From Sherwoodlollariibacterium sp049275655 (lineage in GTDB: Bacteria; Omnitrophota; Gorgyraeia; Gygaellales; Profunditerraquicolaceae): a stretch of DNA of 28,878 nt. The notes beneath the pieces are model-generated. The model saw only the letters and a list, made by a program, of their open reading frames with translations. It was not told the DNA's origin and ran no database searches. Shown piece by piece: positions 1-9,019 of this stretch. Location: assembly GCA_049275655.1 (NCBI GenBank), contig JBASUY010000056.1:1-28878 (forward strand). Direction: 5' to 3'. Position 1 is the first letter of the stretch. Every line of letters starts with the position of its first letter. Both the position numbers and the translations under genes were made by a program.

Positions 1-1134
1 GTTAAAGAAGGGGTGATAGTAGATTCCAACGCGCTTATTGATAGAATAGGAAAACTTTTAAAAGGATTGAAGGAGAAGTCCGGGATTAAATTCAAATCCG
101 TCTCGGTCAATATATCGGGGTTAGATATCCTCACCAAACATAGCCATGCGGTTATACCTTTAGCCGAAAGAGGGAATAAGATTATAAGCGAGTCTGATAT
201 GCAGTCGGTAAATGAGCAGGCGCGGATTTTAGGCTCAAGCCTTGAAGATGAGATATTGCATATGATTCCTTTAAGTTATGCCATAGACGCCAAGGGCAAT
301 ATCGCCAATCCCTTGGGGCTTTATAGCCATAGGCTTGAGGTTGACTTGTATCTTATTTGCGCAAGGTTATCTTCGGTTCAGAGTTTAACGCGGGTTATTA
401 ACCACTCAGGTTACGAGATTAAGGATATTTTTTTCTCGGGGATAGCTACAAGCAGGGCTGTCTTTACTTCTCAGCTTAATGAGGGGAATAGCGTCTTATG
501 CGATATAGGAAGCGATACTACCGAGATAATGATTTTTAAAGAAGGGGTAGTAAAGGATATAGAGATTCTTAATTTTGGAGGGGATACTTTTACCCGGGAG
601 CTCGTTGATAAACTAAAGGTGCCTGTTGATTTAGCCGAGGATATTAAGCGCTCATACGGGGTTATCGGGAACCCCCTTGATATCGGAGAGGATAAAGAGA
701 TACTTGTTAAGAAGAGTGAGTTTTATAAACCTATCAAGCAGAGGGAGGTTTGCGAGGCATTAACTGCTTCTGCCAATAATATCTGCCAACGGATAAAGGG
801 CGCTGTTGAGAAGAAGATTCCTTTGCATGAGATTAATAATTTTGTTATCGTAGGAAGGAGCATGCTCTTAGAGGGGTTTATTGAAAACTTAGAAAAGGCA
901 TTAAACCTTCCGGTTAAGTTAGGGCGCATCACTAACTTACAGATTGTTTCTCTGATTAGTGAGAATAGCGAATTATCCGGGCATAAATACCTTAAATACC
1001 TTACCTGCTTAGGGATGGTCTCAGAGGCATTAAGGGTAAGGCCTGTGGGCATTTTGCCATTGCACCAGCCAGCCAAAAACTTCATTTTAAAAGCCTTTAG
1101 CAAGATTAAAGAAGCCTACCAAGAGTATTTTTAA
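1..1134 (+). CDS. ftsA: Cell division protein FtsA, 5' end cut by window edge (divergent)
   Basis: Actin-family protein that tethers FtsZ filaments to the inner membrane in the divisome. The frame is open to base 1 (VKEGVIVD matches the early FtsA strand before the 1C domain), so the GTG at 13 is internal and the true start lies upstream. Visible landmarks are the phosphate-2 loop DIGSDTTE, the GGDTFTRELVDKL segment after it, an ERLK-like helix (AEDIKRSYG), and a last helix NFILKAFSKIKEAYQEYF that fits the C-terminal amphipathic membrane-targeting helix, so the 3' end is complete. The adenosine loop, normally GGG-like, reads VGRSMLLEG, and phosphate-2 has S-D in place of G-G, so nucleotide binding may be altered. 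ftsZ does not follow; a defence-like island does. FtsA assignment is firm for the family; a divergent paralogue is the alternative. Confidence 0.88.
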   Translation, partial: VKEGVIVDSNALIDRIGKLLKGLKEKSGIKFKSVSVNISGLDILTKHSHAVIPLAERGNKIISESDMQSVNEQARILGSSLEDEILHMIPLSYAIDAKGNIANPLGLYSHRLEVDLYLICARLSSVQSLTRVINHSGYEIKDIFFSGIATSRAVFTSQLNEGNSVLCDIGSDTTEIMIFKEGVVKDIEILNFGGDTFTRELVDKLKVPVDLAEDIKRSYGVIGNPLDIGEDKEILVKKSEFYKPIKQREVCEALTASANNICQRIKGAVEKKIPLHEINNFVIVGRSMLLEGFIENLEKALNLPVKLGRITNLQIVSLISENSELSGHKYLKYLTCLGMVSEALRVRPVGILPLHQPAKNFILKAFSKIKEAYQEYF

Positions 1135-1189
1135 GGAGTTTTCTTCTTTTTAACTGGCGGAGTTTTTTGTTTCTAAAAGCATTGCGTTG

Positions 1190-1198
1190 TGTTATAAT
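1190..1198 (+). promoter_or_regulatory. Possible extended -10 promoter for the restriction-modification-like operon
   Basis: TGTTATAAT is an extended -10 element (TGN before a perfect TATAAT). No good -35 is seen at 16-18 bp, which is tolerated with an extended -10. It lies 55 bp before the ribbon-helix-helix gene and after the end of ftsA, so the operon can be transcribed on its own. A second TATAAT at 1220-1225 lacks a -35 and lies inside the tandem repeat region. Confidence 0.45.
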
Positions 1199-1205
1199 CC
1201 ATAAC

Positions 1206-1221
1206 TACGGATATACGGGTA
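1206..1221 (+). promoter_or_regulatory. Two tandem 8-bp repeats, candidate operator for the RHH protein
   Basis: TACGGATA and TACGGGTA stand head to tail with an 8-bp period just downstream of the extended -10 and 31 bp before the ribbon-helix-helix gene. MetJ/Arc-fold proteins are known to bind tandem 8-bp boxes cooperatively, so autoregulation of the operon is plausible. Only two copies are present; the assignment is inference. Confidence 0.35.
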
Positions 1222-1252
1222 TAATATTTAAGCAATAATTAAGAAGCGGAAC

Positions 1253-1435
1253 ATGCCTACCAATAAGCGTATAAAGAAAACTACCATCGAAATCACCCAA
1301 GACCAATATTTTTTTCTGAAAGAAAAAGCCCTCAAATTACAGAAGCAGAATAAAAACCCGTCCACTGTTTCTATAATCCGGGATCTGATAGAAAAGGATT
1401 GTGCGGAGTGGACGAGTAAAGGAAAGAGAAAATGA
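1253..1435 (+). CDS. Small ribbon-helix-helix (CopG/Arc-type) protein
   Basis: A 60-residue basic protein. A short strand KKTTIEITQDQ is followed by helix YFFLKEKALKLQKQ, a turn NKNPST and helix VSIIRDLIEKD, the order of a ribbon-helix-helix DNA-binding fold, with a lysine-rich tail. Its stop overlaps the start of the helicase gene by 4 bp (ATGA), so the two are translationally coupled. Such proteins often act as autorepressors or antitoxins; here no toxin of usual size follows, so a repressor of the downstream restriction-modification-like genes is the simplest reading. A tandem 8-bp repeat upstream would suit a dimeric RHH protein. The fold is inferred from sequence pattern only. Confidence 0.65.
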   Translation: MPTNKRIKKTTIEITQDQYFFLKEKALKLQKQNKNPSTVSIIRDLIEKDCAEWTSKGKRK

Positions 1436-4400
1436 GCAGCGACCTAACATTTATTACAAATGAGCATAACCAAAACCTCAAGGATAGATTTGATGTTTTA
1501 ATAAAAGATACAAAGTTTTTTGACTGCCTGGTGGGTTTTTTCTATACGAGTGGGTTCTATGCGATATATAAATCCCTGGAGACAACCGAGAAAATCCGTA
1601 TCCTTATTGGAATAAGCACAAGCCGTCAGGCATATGATTTGCTTAATCGGGCTGTTACTAAAAAACAGCAGGTGCTTCAATTTTCGCATGCAGAAACAAA
1701 GCAGGAATTCGAAGGCCTTGTCGAAAAAGAATTAGAGGGCTCTGAGGATATCCGTCAAGTAGAAGAAGGGGTAGTTAAATTTATAGAGTGGATAAAAAGC
1801 AAAAAATTGGAAGTAAGGGCATATCCATCACAGAATATTCACGCCAAGCTTTATATAATGACTTTTGCGGAAGGTGACCGCGATGTGGGACGGGTTATCA
1901 CCGGTTCCAGCAATTTTACTCAGGCGGGTTTGATTGATAACCTTGAATTTAACGTAGAATTAAAAACTAGGGCCGATTATGAATTTGCAAAGGAAAAATT
2001 CGAAGAGCTCTGGAAAGATTCTGTTGATGTTAGCCAGAAATATATTCAGACCATAGAAGATAAAACCTGGCTTAACCAGAGCATTACGCCCTACCAGCTT
2101 TACCTTAAATTCCTATACGAATACTTTAAGGATGAATTAAGCCAGTCAGAAGACCTTTTTATCAAATACCTACCGCAGGAATTCAAAAGATTAGAGTATC
2201 AGGAGCAAGCAGTTCTAAACGCTAAGAAGATACTTGAAGAATATGGCGGGGTTTTTATTTCCGACGTAGTAGGTCTCGGTAAGACTTATATTTCAGCAAT
2301 GCTTGCCAGCCAGTTAGATGGTCGAATATTAGTTATAGCTCCTCCTGTGCTTCTTGAAAGGAACAACCCCGGATCTTGGCCTAATGTTTTTTCTGATTTT
2401 AGAATTCCCGCAGATTTTGAATCGTTAGGTAAACTTGATGATATTATTGGACGGGGAACCGAAAAATACACCAATATCATAATAGATGAATCCCATCGTT
2501 TTCGGACAGAATCTACGATGACTTATGAAAAACTGGCGGAGATTTGTCGTGGCAAGCGGGTAATACTGGTAACAGCAACACCCTATAATAATTCTCCAAA
2601 GGATGTTTTAAGTCAGATTAAACTCTTCCAGAATGCAAAGAAGAGTACTATTCCTAATTTAGCTGATTTAGAAGGATTTTTTAATTTTCTCCATAGAAAG
2701 CTCAAAGGGCTTGATAGGCAAAGAGATTATGCAGAATATATCAAGACTGTAAAAGAAAACTCTAAAGCCATAAGGGATAAGGTTTTGAAATACCTGATGG
2801 TTCGGCGTACTAGGACAGAAATTGCTAAGTATTTTTCTGAAGACCTCGAAAATCAGAATCTTAAATTTCCTGAAGCTCAAAAGCCCGAGCCTTTATTTTA
2901 TGAATTAAACAACAAAGAAGATGAAATTTTTAATAAAACCATTGAACTTATAGCCCAGAAATTTAAATATGCCCGCTATACCCCAATGCTTTACTACAAG
3001 GGCCCTATATCCCAGCCGGAAATGATCTCTCAGAGGAACATGGGTAAATTCATGAAGATTCTCTTGGTAAAACGGCTTGAAAGCAGCTTCCTTGCCTTTA
3101 AGAAATCTGTAGACAGGTTTATTTATTCCTACGAGATGTTTATTAAGGAATTTGACAAGGGGAATGTGTATGTAAGCAAGAAATACACCAATAAGATTTT
3201 TGAGCTGTTGGAGAACGATGACGATGAGGCTGTGCAGCGCCTAATAGATGAAGGCAAAGCAGAAAAGTATCCCGGGGAGGAATTTACAGATGATCTTATC
3301 AAAGATCTTAAGAACGATTATAAGATACTAAAAGAAATAAAGGTTTTATGGCAGGATGTTGCGAGGGATCCCAAGCTGCTTAAATTTTTAAACGAGCTTG
3401 CCAAGAATAAAATCTTAAAAGATAACAAGCTTATTGTTTTTACCGAGTCAAAAGAAACCGCCGAATACCTTTCCAGCAACATAAACAAGAGTTTTTCCGA
3501 CACTGCACTCTTGTTTACCGGCTGCTCTGGTGAGGCAACTCGGGATAGGGTAATAGAAAATTTTGATGCCCGGGTCCGACATCCAAAAGACGAGTATCGC
3601 ATTCTTGTATCCACCGAAGTCTTGTCAGAAGGTGTTAACTTGCATCGCTCCAACACGGTTATTAATTACGATATTCCTTGGAATCCGACTCGCATGATGC
3701 AAAGGGTAGGCCGTATTAATCGTGTTGATACAAAATTCTCCGATATTTATACCTTTAACTTTTTCCCCACAAAGCAGTCTAATGATCAAATTAAGCTTAG
3801 GGAGGCGGCTGAAGCTAAAATCAACGCTTTTTTGACCCTCTTGGGCGGGGACGCGGAACTTTTGACCGAAGGCGAGCCAATAGGTTCGTACGAGCTTTTC
3901 AACAAGTTGATCTCCAAACAGGTTGTAACCGGTGAGGACGAAAAAGAAGAGAGTGAGTTGAGGTATCTGCAGATTATAAAAAGTATCAGGGATAAAGAAC
4001 CGGACCTGTTTGAAAAAATCAAGCATCTTCCTAAGAAAGCCCGTACTGCAAAAACTAACAAAGAATATAAGGACGCACTTCTTACTTATTTCAGGAGAGG
4101 CAAGCTGGATAAGTTTTTTATCATCAAAGTTAATGATAAGCCGCAAGAACTTGATTTCCTTTCAGCGGCAAAACTGCTGGAAAGTGATCCCAAAGAGAAA
4201 AAACAGAAATTACCAGGGGAATTTTATGAGCTCTTGGATAAAAATAAGGAAGCATTTATCTTTGCTACAACTGAAGAAATGGCTGAGGTACATTTTAAAG
4301 GCAAGGGCGGCAGGGACAATGCAACCAATATCCTTAAGATATTGAAGCTTACCCTGAAAAACATGCGCCAGCTTACAGATGAACAGGAGTTATATTTAAG

Positions 4401-4629
4401 GAAGGTCGTAAAGCAGATTGAAGAAGGTGGACTCCCCAAGCAGACTACTAAGGAGGCTCTTAAGGCCCTAGATGCACTAAAACAGGAAGTAATGAATCCC
4501 TTGAAGGTTTTGGCAACGCTTCAAAGCTGTATACCTGCAAGGCTTTTAGAAGGGCATTATATTGAGCATTCGCCGGTTATTTCTGGTAAACGGGAAGTAA
4601 TTCTATCTTTGTATTTTAGTGGAGAATAG
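1432..4629 (+). CDS. PLD-domain nuclease / SNF2-type superfamily 2 helicase fusion
   Basis: A 1065-residue protein. N-terminal phospholipase-D-like domain: H137-A-K139 (HxK) followed by GSSNFT at 158-163, one HKD half-site as in PLD nucleases that dimerise. Helicase core: Walker A GLGKT at 281-285, DESH at 352-355, TATP at 381-384, a second RecA lobe with KLIVFTESKETA, then STEVLSEGVNL and QRVGRINR at 757-764. The long stretch between motif III and the second lobe is charged and helical. This architecture is common beside large adenine methyltransferases in defence loci, and such helicases are thought to translocate on DNA while a nuclease cuts. It is coupled to the RHH gene upstream and ends 3 bp before the methyltransferase start, so the three form an operon. 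Role in restriction is inference; domains are clear. Confidence 0.88.
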   Translation: MSSDLTFITNEHNQNLKDRFDVLIKDTKFFDCLVGFFYTSGFYAIYKSLETTEKIRILIGISTSRQAYDLLNRAVTKKQQVLQFSHAETKQEFEGLVEKELEGSEDIRQVEEGVVKFIEWIKSKKLEVRAYPSQNIHAKLYIMTFAEGDRDVGRVITGSSNFTQAGLIDNLEFNVELKTRADYEFAKEKFEELWKDSVDVSQKYIQTIEDKTWLNQSITPYQLYLKFLYEYFKDELSQSEDLFIKYLPQEFKRLEYQEQAVLNAKKILEEYGGVFISDVVGLGKTYISAMLASQLDGRILVIAPPVLLERNNPGSWPNVFSDFRIPADFESLGKLDDIIGRGTEKYTNIIIDESHRFRTESTMTYEKLAEICRGKRVILVTATPYNNSPKDVLSQIKLFQNAKKSTIPNLADLEGFFNFLHRKLKGLDRQRDYAEYIKTVKENSKAIRDKVLKYLMVRRTRTEIAKYFSEDLENQNLKFPEAQKPEPLFYELNNKEDEIFNKTIELIAQKFKYARYTPMLYYKGPISQPEMISQRNMGKFMKILLVKRLESSFLAFKKSVDRFIYSYEMFIKEFDKGNVYVSKKYTNKIFELLENDDDEAVQRLIDEGKAEKYPGEEFTDDLIKDLKNDYKILKEIKVLWQDVARDPKLLKFLNELAKNKILKDNKLIVFTESKETAEYLSSNINKSFSDTALLFTGCSGEATRDRVIENFDARVRHPKDEYRILVSTEVLSEGVNLHRSNTVINYDIPWNPTRMMQRVGRINRVDTKFSDIYTFNFFPTKQSNDQIKLREAAEAKINAFLTLLGGDAELLTEGEPIGSYELFNKLISKQVVTGEDEKEESELRYLQIIKSIRDKEPDLFEKIKHLPKKARTAKTNKEYKDALLTYFRRGKLDKFFIIKVNDKPQELDFLSAAKLLESDPKEKKQKLPGEFYELLDKNKEAFIFATTEEMAEVHFKGKGGRDNATNILKILKLTLKNMRQLTDEQELYLRKVVKQIEEGGLPKQTTKEALKALDALKQEVMNPLKVLATLQSCIPARLLEGHYIEHSPVISGKREVILSLYFSGE

Positions 4630-4632
4630 AGT

Positions 4633-7600
4633 ATGGATAAAAAACAGGCTCAGGCGCTCATAAAGAAAACTTTCGAATCCCCATTTGAAAAAAACAGATT
4701 TGTAGATTTTATAAGAAATCTGTTAAACGAAATAGAGGAAGCGCATTTTATTTACAGGGGAAATTTTATTCCTGATGCTTACGAGCAATATATCAATACC
4801 CTGGAAAGGATAGGAAAGTATACTGATGGCGAGTATAAGATAGATATTTTGATTGCGAAACTTAAGAAAGAGACATCTATTGAACGCGCCCGCACCATGC
4901 AAAGGAATTTCGTTGCTTGGTATTTGAATGGCAGTCGGGGTGGAGAATTAAAAGATGCCGCATTGGTTGCTTTTGTTGCCCCAAACGAAGAAGACTGGCG
5001 CTTTTCGCTAGTCAAGATGGATTATCGGTTTGAGGAGGGTAAGAAAGGCCGGATGAGAGTAAAGGAGGAATTCACCCCGGCTCGTCGCTGGTCCTTCCTC
5101 GTTGGAGTTAATGAAAATAGCCATACCGCGCAGAGTCAGCTTGTTGATCTCATTGCTGATGATGAAAGGAGTCCTACCCTTGCTCAACTAGAAGAGGCTT
5201 TTAATATAGAAAAGGTTACAAAAGAATTCTTTGAGAAATATCGGGAGCTATTCCTGTGGACGAAAGAAACGCTTGATGAAACTGTTAAGAAAGGCAGAAA
5301 AATTAGGGAGGATTTTGAATCTAAAGGAGTCGATACAATTGACTTCTCAAAGAAGCTTCTTGGTCAGATTGCTTTTCTCTACTTTTTACAAAAGAAAGGG
5401 TGGTTTGGTGTTAAGCGTGATGCCGACTGGGGAACAGGACCTAAGAATTTCTTACGTGAATTGTTTGTCGGAAAGCATGGAACCTATAAAAACTTTTTTA
5501 ACGATATCTTGGAACCGCTTTTTTATGAAGCTTTAGCACTAGAACGTAATGACGACTTTTATAGTCGCTTTAACTGTAGGATTCCTTTTCTAAACGGTGG
5601 CCTTTTTGATCCTATAAACAACTACGATTGGATCCACACGGATATCCTTTTACCTAATGATTTATTTTCCAATGATTATAAGACTAAAGAAGGTGACAAG
5701 GGCAACGGAATTTTAGACATCTTCGATCGTTATAACTTTACGGTTAAGGAAGATGAGCCACTTGAAAAAGAAGTCGCCGTTGATCCGGAGATGCTCGGAA
5801 AGGTTTTTGAGAATCTTCTTGAGGTAAAGGATCGTAAATCCAAAGGAACATATTACACTCCCCGCGAAATTGTTCATTACATGTGCGTGCAAAGTTTGCT
5901 TAATTACTTGGTAACGGAATTAGAAGGTAAAGTCTCAAAAGATGATTGCGAGAAATTAATTAAATACGGTGAGAGTGTCGGCGAAAATGAGGCGTGGGTT
6001 GAGAAAAAAGGAGAAGAAACCCAGAGGTATTATTATAAGCTTCCTGAAAGCATTAGGGATAATGCTAATCTAATCGATGACAAGCTGGTAAATATCAAGG
6101 TATGTGATCCTGCGATTGGTTCCGGCGCATTCCCGGTTGGCATGATGACCGAGATAGTCAGAATCCGGAAAACTCTCTCCAGCTATATTAAAGATTCCAA
6201 GAGGACCTTATACAATTTCAAATGGGATTGTATCCATAATTCGCTATACGGTGTTGATATTGATCCTAGCGCTGTTGAGATTGCTAAACTTCGACTATGG
6301 CTCTCACTTGTAGTGGACGAAGAGGATATTCGCCAGATTAAGCCGTTGCCGAACTTGGACTATAAGATTATGCAGGGGAACAGCCTTTTGGAAGAATACG
6401 AGGGCGTAAGGTTGTTCGATGATAAATTGATATTTACAGTTAACTTTGACAAAGATAAGCAGGTATCAGCGTTGAAAGAGAAACAGGCAAAGCTTTCATC
6501 TGAATATATCAGGCTTCATCAGGCGGATAAGTTGACCCGGGATAAAAAGCAACGGATAGATGGGGAGCTCAAAAAGATTAATGCCCAGATAAAACGGCTT
6601 GAACAATCAGGAAAAAGGGTTGAAGAAAATTCCAGCCTGTTTGATATCTACAGTACCGCCAAGAAGAAATCCGATGAGCTAAAACGATTACATAAAGAGT
6701 TCTTTGAGACTACGCAGAAAACGAAAAAGGATGAGCTAAAGAAGCAAATTGAGATGCTCGAATGGGATCTCATCGAGGTGACTTTAAGAGAACAAGATAA
6801 AACGCCTGAGCTTAAAAAATTAGAAGTATTAAAGAAGGCAAACATTAAACCATTTTTTCTTTGGAAGCTTCACTTTGCCGAAGTGTTTGAAAAAGGTGGG
6901 TTTAATGTTGTAATTGCTAATCCTCCATATGTGAGTTATGGTTTGCGTGGTGGTCAGAAAATGACGTCAGCAGAGAAAAATACGCTAAGGAATACTTTCC
7001 CAAACTCAGCAGAATATAAGATTAGTTTATATGCGCTTTTTATGGATAAAGCTATTCAAATCGCTAATACTAGGGGCGGCATTCAAACATTAATTGTACC
7101 GGATAGTTTTCTTTTGGGTAGATATTTCTCTAAAATTCGCGAGTACATATTGCGGCTAAATGAAATTCAGTTTATTCTTCTATTACCCTATAGCGTATTT
7201 GATGCAACGGTTGGGTTTTCTGTTGTATATTCATTTCAGAGAAAACAAAAAATAGATGAACAACATTTCATTATTGCTAAATTTGCCGAAAACAACGATA
7301 TTATTCGTCAGGGTGCATATAAAATATTTTATTACCCGCAGTCATATTTCAACAATATTAAACACTCAAGATTCCGGCTTTTTTTCGATGCCAAGACTAT
7401 GTCACTTATTTCAAAGGTTGAAAGAGAAACTTCTAATCTTGGTAATTTTATGACAGGTCGTACGGGGGTCCGTGCACTTATTGGTCAAAAGAATATTATT
7501 TCAAAAGAGAAAAAGTCTAAAACATGGCAGAAGGGCTTAATCTCCGGGGGGCAAATAATTAAATATAAGATTTCATATGAAGGAGACTATATTAATATTG

Positions 7601-8094
7601 ATCCCAAATTGCTTAATAAGGGTGGATGGGATTATGAAGTTATACATAATCCTAAATTACTTTTACGTCAAACTGGTGATAGTCTTACTGCCGCTATAGA
7701 TTATGATGGACTTTATCATTTAAATAATATTCATTCTTTTGCTCCAAATACAAAAGAACTAGACATACTTTATCTTTTGGCATTGATTAACTCAAAACTG
7801 TTTGATTTCTATTATAAGACCATTACCTTAGAAGCAAATCGTATCATGGCCCAAACTGATATTGAAACCCTGGAAAGCTTACCCATTAAGAAATCGACCT
7901 CCATAGAACAAAAACCATTTATTGATATAGTTAGAAAAATTCTTGTTATTACAGAAGATAACCAATATTCACAGAATTTTCCCAACCAAACTAAAGTTAA
8001 AGAATACCAGAAACAAATCGACTCTTTAGTTTACAGGCTGTATCAACTAACACCAGAAGAGATAAAACAGATTGAGGATTTTAGTAATTTATAG
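4633..8094 (+). CDS. Eco57I-type N6-adenine DNA methyltransferase with specificity domain
   Basis: A 1153-residue protein resembling type IIG/BREX PglX-like enzymes that methylate adenine using S-adenosylmethionine. SAM motif I is DPAIGSGAF from D492, followed by YGVDIDPSAVEIAKLRLWLS, and catalytic motif IV is NPPY at 763-766. A charged coiled-coil insertion (about residues 615-740) sits between them. The last ~300 residues (GRTGVRALI onward, ending in LALINSKLFDFYY and LESLPI) look like a TaqI/HsdS-type target recognition domain. The N-terminal ~330 residues show no convincing PD-(D/E)XK motif, so cutting probably depends on the PLD helicase or on the DUF3883 protein downstream. The ATG at 4633 follows GGAG with about 8 bp spacing. 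The specificity half is visibly more AT-rich than the catalytic half. Methyltransferase call is firm; the recognition sequence cannot be read from the protein. Confidence 0.9.
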   Translation: MDKKQAQALIKKTFESPFEKNRFVDFIRNLLNEIEEAHFIYRGNFIPDAYEQYINTLERIGKYTDGEYKIDILIAKLKKETSIERARTMQRNFVAWYLNGSRGGELKDAALVAFVAPNEEDWRFSLVKMDYRFEEGKKGRMRVKEEFTPARRWSFLVGVNENSHTAQSQLVDLIADDERSPTLAQLEEAFNIEKVTKEFFEKYRELFLWTKETLDETVKKGRKIREDFESKGVDTIDFSKKLLGQIAFLYFLQKKGWFGVKRDADWGTGPKNFLRELFVGKHGTYKNFFNDILEPLFYEALALERNDDFYSRFNCRIPFLNGGLFDPINNYDWIHTDILLPNDLFSNDYKTKEGDKGNGILDIFDRYNFTVKEDEPLEKEVAVDPEMLGKVFENLLEVKDRKSKGTYYTPREIVHYMCVQSLLNYLVTELEGKVSKDDCEKLIKYGESVGENEAWVEKKGEETQRYYYKLPESIRDNANLIDDKLVNIKVCDPAIGSGAFPVGMMTEIVRIRKTLSSYIKDSKRTLYNFKWDCIHNSLYGVDIDPSAVEIAKLRLWLSLVVDEEDIRQIKPLPNLDYKIMQGNSLLEEYEGVRLFDDKLIFTVNFDKDKQVSALKEKQAKLSSEYIRLHQADKLTRDKKQRIDGELKKINAQIKRLEQSGKRVEENSSLFDIYSTAKKKSDELKRLHKEFFETTQKTKKDELKKQIEMLEWDLIEVTLREQDKTPELKKLEVLKKANIKPFFLWKLHFAEVFEKGGFNVVIANPPYVSYGLRGGQKMTSAEKNTLRNTFPNSAEYKISLYALFMDKAIQIANTRGGIQTLIVPDSFLLGRYFSKIREYILRLNEIQFILLLPYSVFDATVGFSVVYSFQRKQKIDEQHFIIAKFAENNDIIRQGAYKIFYYPQSYFNNIKHSRFRLFFDAKTMSLISKVERETSNLGNFMTGRTGVRALIGQKNIISKEKKSKTWQKGLISGGQIIKYKISYEGDYINIDPKLLNKGGWDYEVIHNPKLLLRQTGDSLTAAIDYDGLYHLNNIHSFAPNTKELDILYLLALINSKLFDFYYKTITLEANRIMAQTDIETLESLPIKKSTSIEQKPFIDIVRKILVITEDNQYSQNFPNQTKVKEYQKQIDSLVYRLYQLTPEEIKQIEDFSNL

Positions 8095-8112
8095 ATACTA
8101 TAGGAAGGTAAG

Positions 8113-8985
8113 ATGTTAGTAAGGATGGGTTGTAAAAAATGGACACGTGGTACACAATTAGGATTAAGAATCTATACCGATACGATCAATAGGCTTGCAA
8201 CAATTTTGAATTATCCCTCCAATGATAATGTATGGTCCTCATTAACGGATTTTATAAAGGCTCTTAAATATGGGAAAACCATATGTCCATATTCGCGAGA
8301 TCTTTTATTAATTTCTCAAGGAAAACAGGGAATTATGTGTACAATGACCATTGCTCAACATGGACGTACCACGCAAGGTTATATAACTGCTCCGCATAAT
8401 ACTTGGCTATATAGATATATTTATTCACACATAGGTCGAGATTATGAATTGGAGTATGTCCAAAGTTATAAATCTGATTTATTAGTAATTCCTCGCCATG
8501 GGGATACAATCCAACCGGAATTAAAAAACGATCTTAAAAGAATAAATAAACAGGTATCTCAATATTGTGTGACTAATAGATTATTCATGCCACCAAATAG
8601 ACTAGAAATAGGATTGTACTATGAGATCAAAGAAAAGGAATATCTAGAATCTCAAGGATTAGTAGTTAGTCATAGGTACCCTTATCTTAATAGTAAAGAG
8701 CCCTCTTTATTCTCTAGACAGATATCGTGTGATATTGATGTTTTTGATGTTTCAAAAAGATTTCTTAAATTTGTCGAAGTCAAATCTGTTACTGCTTCTC
8801 CTAAAGCACCATTTAACATTTCTATTAATGAGTTTAATTCTCGGAAAAAGTGTCAGTGTAAAAACTGGTCGTACGAAATAGTTGTTTATTACCATTATGG
8901 AGAGAATATTATAGAAAGACAAGTGATAAATTTACATGAGAAATTAAATTTTTCGCCTTCAGGATTTATTTGTTATCCAAGATAA
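8113..8985 (+). CDS. DUF3883 / PD-(D/E)XK-like protein of the restriction operon
   Basis: A 290-residue protein, 18 bp after the methyltransferase and preceded by GGAAGG with 4 bp spacing. The C-terminal third reads like a DUF3883 domain: YYEIKEKEYLESQG, then D207-I-D209, then FVEVKSV with E222-V-K224, then NISINEF. The D...ExK arrangement is that of PD-(D/E)XK nucleases; DUF3883 domains occur repeatedly in defence-linked proteins. The N-terminal ~190 residues (NYPSNDNVWSS, SRDLLLISQGKQG) are not recognised. In context it may supply nuclease activity or DNA sensing to the helicase-methyltransferase pair. It is also clearly more AT-rich than the helicase gene. Whether it is catalytically active is unknown. 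Confidence 0.65.
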   Translation: MLVRMGCKKWTRGTQLGLRIYTDTINRLATILNYPSNDNVWSSLTDFIKALKYGKTICPYSRDLLLISQGKQGIMCTMTIAQHGRTTQGYITAPHNTWLYRYIYSHIGRDYELEYVQSYKSDLLVIPRHGDTIQPELKNDLKRINKQVSQYCVTNRLFMPPNRLEIGLYYEIKEKEYLESQGLVVSHRYPYLNSKEPSLFSRQISCDIDVFDVSKRFLKFVEVKSVTASPKAPFNISINEFNSRKKCQCKNWSYEIVVYYHYGENIIERQVINLHEKLNFSPSGFICYPR

Positions 8986-9019
8986 AGCTATTCATTGGAG
9001 GAGAAATTGTATTCGCAAT

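Noticed and set aside
1135..1180. T-rich stretches after ftsA as an intrinsic terminator
   Set aside because: No GC-rich stem precedes the T runs; GGAGTTTT occurs twice as a direct repeat, not as a hairpin.
3625..4146. 173-codon open frame on the - strand
   Set aside because: Shadow of the helicase gene; overlaps motif VI coding region.
1432..8985. Calling the locus DISARM or BREX
   Set aside because: DUF1998 DrmA/DrmB, separate DrmC, PglZ, BrxC and BrxL-type genes are all absent.
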